Origin: Ahaetulla prasina
Lineage: Eukaryota > Chordata > Lepidosauria > Squamata > Colubridae
Length of the DNA stretch: 64,000 bases
Assembly (NCBI RefSeq): GCF_028640845.1
Contig: NC_080541.1
Span: 2,227,935-2,291,934 of the forward strand
Reading direction: 5' to 3'
Below are positions 58,745 through 64,000 of the stretch, one piece after another. The stretch's first letter is position 1; each line of letters starts with the position of its first letter. Below the pieces are notes generated by a model, which was not told the DNA's origin, made no database searches, and saw only the letters and a program-made list of their open reading frames with translations. Made by a program: the position numbers and the translations under genes.

Positions 58745-58932
58745 GAAACTTCTTCCTAACAGTGAGGACAATTAACCAGTAAAACAGGTTGCCTCCAAAA
58801 GTTGTGGGTGCTACATCACTGGTTACAGAAGAGACCGGACAGCCGTTTTCTGCAATGATGTAGGATTTCCTGTTTGAGCAGGGGGTTGGACTAGAAGACC
58901 TCTGAGGTCCCTTCCAACTCTGTTATTCTGAA
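58745..58932 (+). mobile_element. CR1 3' end
   Basis: AACAGTGAGGACAATTAACC to GACCTCTGAGGTCCCTTCC and TTATTCTG. Confidence 0.8.
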
Positions 58933-59291
58933 CTTTAAGTCTAACCCATCAGCACACCAAACTCACCCAGAATCCCTGACTTTTCCAAGCTTCTTGGTAG
59001 GAAAGGAAAATTCACGGAGTCAATAATAACAGCTCAGGATTTAATTTTCCGCCTTCAATTTTTAATCAGAGGCCGACTCCAGCTCTCATTAGCTTGATTT
59101 GAAACGGAGAAGTCAAATTAATTGAGCTAATTGGAATCGGCACTTGCCTTCAAGAGAGTTACCATCGGTAGAAGGAACGAAGTGCATGAGCCACAGGGTA
59201 GAGAGGTCAAACAAGGCAAGATGGCAGCTGCAACCCATCAAAAGGAGGCAGGGTCTTTGTTGTGTGACTTTTTTTAAACAACACCATAGAG
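58933..59291. other. Single-copy stretch, possible conserved segment at 59020-59150
   Basis: TCAGGATTTAATTTTCCGCC, CAATTTTTAATCAGAGG, CTCATTAGCTTGATTTG and AATTAATTGAGCTAATTGG are dense in TAAT/ATTA cores. Homeodomain-rich conserved element is a guess. Confidence 0.35.
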
Positions 59292-59426
59292 CAGGGCTCT
59301 CCAACCTTGGCAACTTTAAGCCTGGTGGACTTCAACTCCCAGAATACCCCAGCCAGCTTTGCTGGCTGGGGGATTCTGGGAGTTGAAGTCCTCCAGGCTT
59401 AAAGTTGCCAAGGTTGGAGAGCCCTG
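59292..59426. mobile_element. Fold-back hAT MITE M1, complete, divergent flanks
   Basis: CAGGGCTCTCCAACCTTGGC to its complement, 135 bp. Flanks CCATAGAG and CCATGGAA agree at 6 of 8. Confidence 0.88.
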
Positions 59427-59429
59427 CCA

Positions 59430-59838
59430 TGGAAGACTTGATCAACAAGTCAAGAATCTGCAAAGCAGGGTTGATTTCTGCCTTCCCCCGATGAAAGGGC
59501 AGGATCTGCTTCCAGGGTTAAGGTCTCAGAAGCAACAACCAGGCTACCCAGGAACGGCTGGACTAGAGTACCCAACAAAACGGGGACCCCTTCACTCCCC
59601 TGGTTATCCCCAGCTCTCTGAGAAGAAGATTTCAGGACATAACGGGAGTTCCCAAGACTTGGTGGATCTCAGTCTATGTTGCTTTGGTTTAAGCTATCTG
59701 GGAATTTTGAGTAAGGTATTTAGAAATCCCATACATACTCCAAGAATGAGGAAGAAACAGAAGAGAGAAGCTATTCTCCCAAGAACCAAAAGACAAGTTG
59801 AGAAACAATGGATGGATTTGGCTCATATTTAAGGGATT
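59430..59838. other. Single-copy stretch, nothing recognised
   Basis: An open frame crosses this and the MITE (59359-59832) but has no recognisable content. Confidence 0.35.
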
Positions 59839-59839
59839 G

Positions 59840-60062
59840 TGGAAATTACTCAAGGAGAGAAGCAACCTGGAATTGAGGAGAAGAGGGAGGACAACTAACC
59901 AGTGAAACAGCTTGCCACCAGAAGTTGTGGGTGCTTCCATCACTGGAGGTTTTTAAGAAGGAGACTGGACAGCCTTGTCTGTCTGAAATGGTATAGGGTC
60001 TCCTTCTCGAAAAGGGAGTCGGACTAGAAGACTTCCAAGTTCCCTTCTAGCTCTATTCTATG
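59840..60062 (+). mobile_element. CR1 3' end
   Basis: AAGGAGAGAAGCAACCTGGA to AGAAGACTTCCAAGTTCCCT. Confidence 0.8.
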
Positions 60063-60074
60063 TTGCATGTTTTA

Positions 60075-60193
60075 GAAGAAAGGAAGAGGAGGAGGAGGAG
60101 AAGGAAGAGGAAGAGGAAGAGGAAGAAGAAGAAGAAGAAGAAGAAGAAGAAGAAGAAGAAGAAGAAGAAGAAGAAGAAGAAGAAGAAGAAGAA
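60075..60193. repeat. Homopurine (GGA/GAA)n tract
   Basis: GAGGAGGAGGAG then (AAG)n, about 118 bp pure purine on the plus strand. Confidence 0.95.
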
Positions 60194-60600
60194 TGTCCTT
60201 CCTGTTGAAGACTACTTCAGCTTCAATTGCAACAATACACGAGCACCCAATTGATTTAATGTTAACCGCTCCAATCTTGATTACAGAAAATATGACTTCA
60301 GTAACAGAGTTGTTAATGCCTGGAATGCAATACCTGACTCTGTGGTCTCTTCCCAAAATCCCCAAAGCTTCAACCAAAAACTGTCTACTATTGACCTCAC
60401 CCCATTCCTAAGAGGTCTGTAAGGGGCGTGCATAAGAGCACAAACGTGCCTACCGTTCCTGTCCTATTGTTTCCTTTCATTATATCCAATTAATATATTT
60501 ATTATATACTTATGCTTATATATATATATGCTTATATATTGTATAGTTATTTCATGCTTATATATACTGTGTGACAAATAAATAAATAAAATAAAATAAA
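60190..60600 (+). mobile_element. LINE family C 3' portion
   Basis: CTTCCTGTTGAAGACTACTT to AGGGGCGTGCATAAGAGCAC and TATATACTGTGTGACAAATA. Same coding blocks as 34830-35348, heavily broken. Confidence 0.83.
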
Positions 60601-60793
60601 AGAAGAAGAAGAAGAAGAAGAAGAAGAAGAAGAAGAAGAAGAAGAAGAAGAAGAAGAAGAAGAAGAAGAAGAAGAAGAAGAAGAAGAAGAAGAAGAAGAA
60701 GAAGAAGAGGAGGAGGAGGAGGAGGAGGAGGAGGAGGAGGAGGAGGAGGAGGAGGAGGAGGAGGAGGAGGAGGAGGAAGAAGAAGAAGAAGAT
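60601..60793. repeat. Homopurine (GAA)n/(GGA)n tract
   Basis: About 190 bp: (AAG)n then (AGG)n then (AAG)n. Poly-Ser and poly-Pro/Leu frames are artefacts. Confidence 0.96.
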
Positions 60794-61082
60794 AAAGACA
60801 AAAGACAGCTACACCACCAGCTGCTTCAGCAAGAGTCCAGCAAACAGCCCAGCCCACATGGAGCCAAATTCCTCCTAATTAAATTTAACGAGATCTTTTA
60901 TAAGCCATATGAAATTTCCAAGCCCAGCCAGAACTGGGGCCTCCTCCCCTCCTTCTCAGTCGTGCTTCCCTGCTCTGGGTCACAAGGTAAGGAGATGTTC
61001 CAACCGCCAAGGTGAGCCCCGGAGGGGACCCCATGAGCAAAGGGCTCACCCAGCTGGTCTTCCCCAAGTGATACCTGACTGT

Positions 61083-61120
<38 letters not shown>

Positions 61121-61519
61121 GCGTTTCTGCATTCCTTTGCTCCCCCATCTGCGATGTGGTCCCCCCCTTTCCCCCCTTCCACTTCCTGCCAGATCGCCTG
61201 TCACTTTAATTATCTCTCGGCCTCCAGACGCTGGCAGGTAACCCAGCCAGATTCAAGCATCAAAGCATTTCCAGTTCGGACTCGGTGCGTCTGTCGGGGT
61301 TTTTTCTGCACAGCGTCGGTTGCTTTCAATTAAGGCGTGAAAGAGAAGGGGGGGCTTCTCCTAAAAGGAAGAGAATTGGGAGTGGGAGGTGAAAGGTCAT
61401 GAGAGGGGCAATTCATCCCCCCCCCCACACTCACCTTGGCCAGGATGAGACAACCCAGGTCAGGTGCAGAGGAGTCAAAGAGGAGGAGGTGGCGAGTCTC
61501 CTAGAGCATTTCAATCAAT
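60794..61519. other. Single-copy stretch with (CT)n
   Basis: (CT)n at 61085-61118. AT-rich flanks (CTCCTAATTAAATTTAACGA, ACTTTAATTATCTCTCGGCC) could be conserved. No gene was recognised. Confidence 0.35.
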
Positions 61520-62065
61520 CCATCAGAATAGAGCCGGACGGGACCTTGGAGGTCTTCTAGTCCAACCCCTGCTCAAGCGGGAAACCCAGTCTTAAAAACC
61601 TCCAGTTTTTGAAGCACCCACAATTTCTATTCCACTGGTTAATTCCTATTCTCCAAAGCACCAGAAGGCAGGACAAGAAACAATGGACGGAAGCAGTCTG
61701 GAATTAAGGAGAAACTTCCTGACAGGGAGAACAATTAACCAGTGGAACAGCTTGCTACCAGAAGCTCTGGGTGCTTCCATCACTGGAGGTTTTCCAGAAG
61801 AAACTGGACAGCCACTTATCTGAAATGGCATCAGGTCTCCTTCTTGAGCAGGGGGTTGGACTAGATGATCTCCAAGGTCCCTTCCGAATATCATTCTGTA
61901 ATTCTTTTAACCAGTGGAACGGAAGTTGCCTCCAGAGGTTGTGGGTGCTCCATCGCTGGAGGTTTTCAAGAAGAGGCTGGACAGCCACACAGTCTGATAG
62001 GGTCTCCTGCTTGAGGAGGGGGTTGGACTAGAAGACCTCCAAGGTCCCTTTCAACTCTGTGATGT
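61520..62065. mobile_element. CR1 debris: reversed scrap then two plus-sense 3' ends
   Basis: 61525-61640 is reversed CR1 (GGACCTTGGAGGTCTTCTAG). 61645-61900 and 61905-62065 are plus-sense 3' ends, each closing with GACTAGATGATCTCCAAGG or GACTAGAAGACCTCCAAGG. Confidence 0.8.
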
Positions 62066-62281
62066 CAATGCTCAGAAGGTGATCCTTGGCCTGCTACAAA
62101 CATGTACGCACACACACAAACACACACTCACTCACACACAGATAGTGCTTGACTTACATCCATTCATTTAGTGACCGTTCAAAAAGTGAACTGAAAAAAG
62201 TGACTTACGACCGGTCCTCACATTTACAAACACTGCGGGATCCCAGAGTCACACAAGCCAAAACGGTGGCTCAGGTGAGAT

Positions 62282-62943
62282 TTATTTTATTTATTATTCA
62301 CATTTTTATTTATTCACATTTTTATACCGCCCTTCTCCGAAGACTCAGGGCAGTGTACAGCAAGTAAAACGACAATAATCCAAAAACCATTTAAAATACC
62401 ATAACAAAATTAAAAATCTAATAGAATAGAATAGTATAGAATTTTTATTGGCCAAGTGTGATTGGACACAGAAGGAATTTGTCTTGGTGCATATGCTCTC
62501 AGTGTACATAAAAGAAAAGATACGTTCATCAAGGTACAACATTTACAACACAATTGATGGTCAATATATCAATATAAATCATAAGGATTGCCAGCAAAAA
62601 AGTTACAGTCATACAGTCATAAGTGGAAAGAGATTGGTGATGGGAACGATGAGAAGATTAATAGTAGTGCAGACTTAGTGAATAGTTTGAGAGTGTTGAG
62701 GGAATTATTTGTTTAGCAGAGTGATGGCCTTCAGGAAAAAACTGTTCTTGTTCTAGTTGTTCTGGTGTGCAGTGCTCTATAGCGTCGTTTTGAGGGTAGG
62801 AGTTGAAACAGTTTATGTCCAGGATGCGAGGGGTCTGCAAATATTTTCACGGCCCTCTTCTTGATTAATTAAATTGCTGTATACTTAAAACTATTAGGTA
62901 AAAAATACAAAAGATAAAAACCCCTGTTAAGAAACCCGCTAAA
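62282..62943 (-). mobile_element. L2-like LINE 3' UTR nested in M6, split by an (ATTCT)n-tailed LINE
   Basis: TTTATACCGCCCTTCTCCGA and CAGTGTACAGCAAGTAAAAC to AACAAAATTAAAAATCTA (62420), then from about 62862 TTAATTAAATTGCTGTATAC to GTTAAGAAACCCGCTAAA. Matches 46853-47144 reversed. Confidence 0.85.
62420..62861 (-). mobile_element. (ATTCT)n-tailed LINE 3' end nested in the L2 tail
   Basis: A short AATAGAATAG tail, then TTTTTATTGGCCAAGTGTGA, CTCTCAGTGTACATAAAAGA, and upstream to GGATGCGAGGGGTCTGCAAA. Innermost layer. Confidence 0.85.
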
Positions 62944-63177
62944 GAGATGAATGGAGGAAGCCAGGTTTACTTAAGGACTGCAGTCATTGGCTTAACAACC
63001 ATGGCAAGAAACAAATCCAGCATGGCTCACTGAATAGCCATCTTGCTTAGCGATGGAAATTGTGGTTGCAGTTGTGGTTGTGAGCTGAGGACTTACCTGC
63101 TCACACGTGCACACATTGTCCCTGTCTGTCCCTGTCTCCTGAAGGCTGCCTCTCGGCTGGAACGGAATAGATTATAC

Positions 63178-63865
63178 AGATTAACAGAGTTCGAAGGCAC
63201 CTTGGAGGTCATCTAGTCCGACTACCCACCCACCCCCGCCCAAGCAGGAGACCCTATACCAGGGGTGAAATCCAGCAGGTTCTGAAAGGTTCTGGAGAAC
63301 CGGTAGTGGAAATTTTGAGCAGTTCGGAGAACTGGCAAATGCCACCAGAGTGAGGTGGGAATGGAGATTTCACAATATCCTTCCCCCAGGACTGGGGAGG
63401 GAATGGGGATTTTGCAGTACCCTTCCCCTGCCACAGAACTGGTAGTAAAAAAAAATTGGATTTCACCACTGCCCTACACCATTTCTGACAGAGGGCAGTC
63501 CGGTCTCTTTTCGAAAGCTTCCAGGGATGAAGCTCCCACAACTTCGGAAGGCAACTTCTGTTCCATCGGTTGATTGTTCTCACTGTCAGAAAATTTCTCT
63601 TTATTTCTAGGTTGAATCTCTCCTTGATTAGTTTCCATCCATTGTTTCCTTGTCTGGCCTTCGGATGCTTTGGAGAATAGCTTGACCCCCTTCCTCCTCT
63701 CTGGGGCAGCCCCTCCAATATTGGAAGATGCTATCCTGTCTCCCCTGGTCCTTCTCTTCACTAGACTAGCCAGGTCCGGTTCCTGCAACTGTTCATCGTA
63801 TGTTTTAGCTCCAGTCCCCTCATCATCCTGGTTGCTCTTCTCTGCACTCTTTCTAGAGCCTCAAT
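63178..63865 (-). mobile_element. CR1-type LINE 3' portion carrying a nested M2 MITE
   Basis: AACAGAGTTCGAAGGCACCT to GGAGACCCTATAC, M2 insertion, then CCCTACACCATTTCTGACAG to CTCTGCACTCTTTCTAGAG. Reversed coding blocks include WKLIKERFNLEIKRNFLTVR. Confidence 0.87.
63260..63471. mobile_element. hAT MITE M2 nested in CR1
   Basis: CAGGGGTGAAATCCAGCAGG ... TTGGATTTCACCACTG. Flanks CCCTATAC (63252-63259) and CCCTACAC (63472-63479) form an 8-bp duplication with one change. Confidence 0.92.
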
Positions 63866-64000
63866 AATAATAAAGAATTAATCTCAAGGCAAAAGCAGTG
63901 GCCCGTGTTAATACTTCGTGCCCCCTCCGCCCCCCCCCAAGCCAAGCATTTTTAAAAAGCCCCCCCCTCCCCCCCCCGTGCCTTATGAAATAATCAGAGC
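63866..64000. other. C-rich stretch, nothing recognised
   Basis: Poly-C runs (CCCCCCCCC) at 63932 and 63960-63976. Confidence 0.4.

Larger units (their letters stand above)
62139..63099 (+). mobile_element. M6 MITE carrying nested L2 and LINE tails
   Basis: CAGATAGTGCTTGACTTACA start and GAGCTGAGGACTTACCTG end. The flanks CTCACACA (62131-62138) and CTCACACG (63100-63107) give an 8-bp duplication with one change, the best evidence that M6 is a hAT element. It is split after CTCAGGTGAGA (62281) and resumes GAGATGAATGGAGGAAGCCA (62944). Confidence 0.85.

Noticed and set aside
60547..60857. Poly-Ser and poly-Pro/Leu frames
   Set aside because: Same artefact, from (GAA)n/(GGA)n.

Overview
This window looks like repeat-rich intergenic or intronic DNA of a squamate reptile, most likely an advanced snake. 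The evidence is the mix of repeats: RTE-BovB, CR1, L2-like and L1 LINE pieces, Penelope-like element (PLE) debris, tRNA-derived squamate-type SINEs, several hAT MITE families, and LINE 3' ends that run into (ATTCT)n or (ATGTT)n pentamer microsatellites, a habit known from snakes. A (GATA)n/(GACA)n block recalls the snake Bkm satellite. I found no host protein-coding gene that I can name. One 67-nt exon-like segment (5757-5823) has strong splice signals and is offered only as a candidate.

Layout. 1-6.3 kb: duplicated (ATTCT)n LINE tails, SINEs, hAT MITEs, a solo LTR (3678-4194), a mariner-type MITE and CR1 pieces. 6.3-14 kb: CR1 pieces, a perfect fold-back hAT MITE (7088-7222), a solo LTR inside a PLE tail (9524-10013), a long (ATTCT)n LINE 3' end and inverted PLE tails. 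14-19 kb: SINEs, the GATA block and a pentamer higher-order array. 19-27 kb: a 585-bp solo LTR, two L2-like LINE ends and the clearest PLE endonuclease remnant, split by one of the L2 copies. 27-36 kb: nested MITE/LINE/CR1 insertions, tandem PLE terminal units, a long imperfect inverted repeat (30385-30965) and several CR1 ends. 36.5-41.1 kb: the only near-complete element, a Ty3/gypsy (Mag-like) retrotransposon on the minus strand with 188-bp LTRs and a 5-bp target duplication. 41-50 kb: more MITEs, a BovB fragment, a SINE and an L2 tail nested in CR1, and an L1 nested in a MITE nested in an older MITE. 50-64 kb: a dimeric minisatellite grown from a SINE, long homopurine tracts, a GTGGGCGGTAGG-type MITE, a third solo LTR of one family, and a final triple nest.

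How the parts relate. Almost everything is explained by layered transposition. Many copies have clear target duplications (8 bp hAT, 5 bp LTR, 4 bp LTR, 15 bp L1, TA mariner), so insertion order can be read. SINEs share 3' tails with LINEs present in the same window (L2-like and BovB), which fits LINE-driven SINE mobilisation. PLE terminal units carry hammerhead-ribozyme-like cores and recur as tandem and head-to-head pairs. Between repeats lie AT-rich single-copy stretches, some rich in TAATTA-type motifs, that could be conserved non-coding elements. That is inference only. I do not see an undescribed multi-gene system. The most interesting signals are the PLE ribozyme-like units, the nested insertion records and the large inverted repeat.
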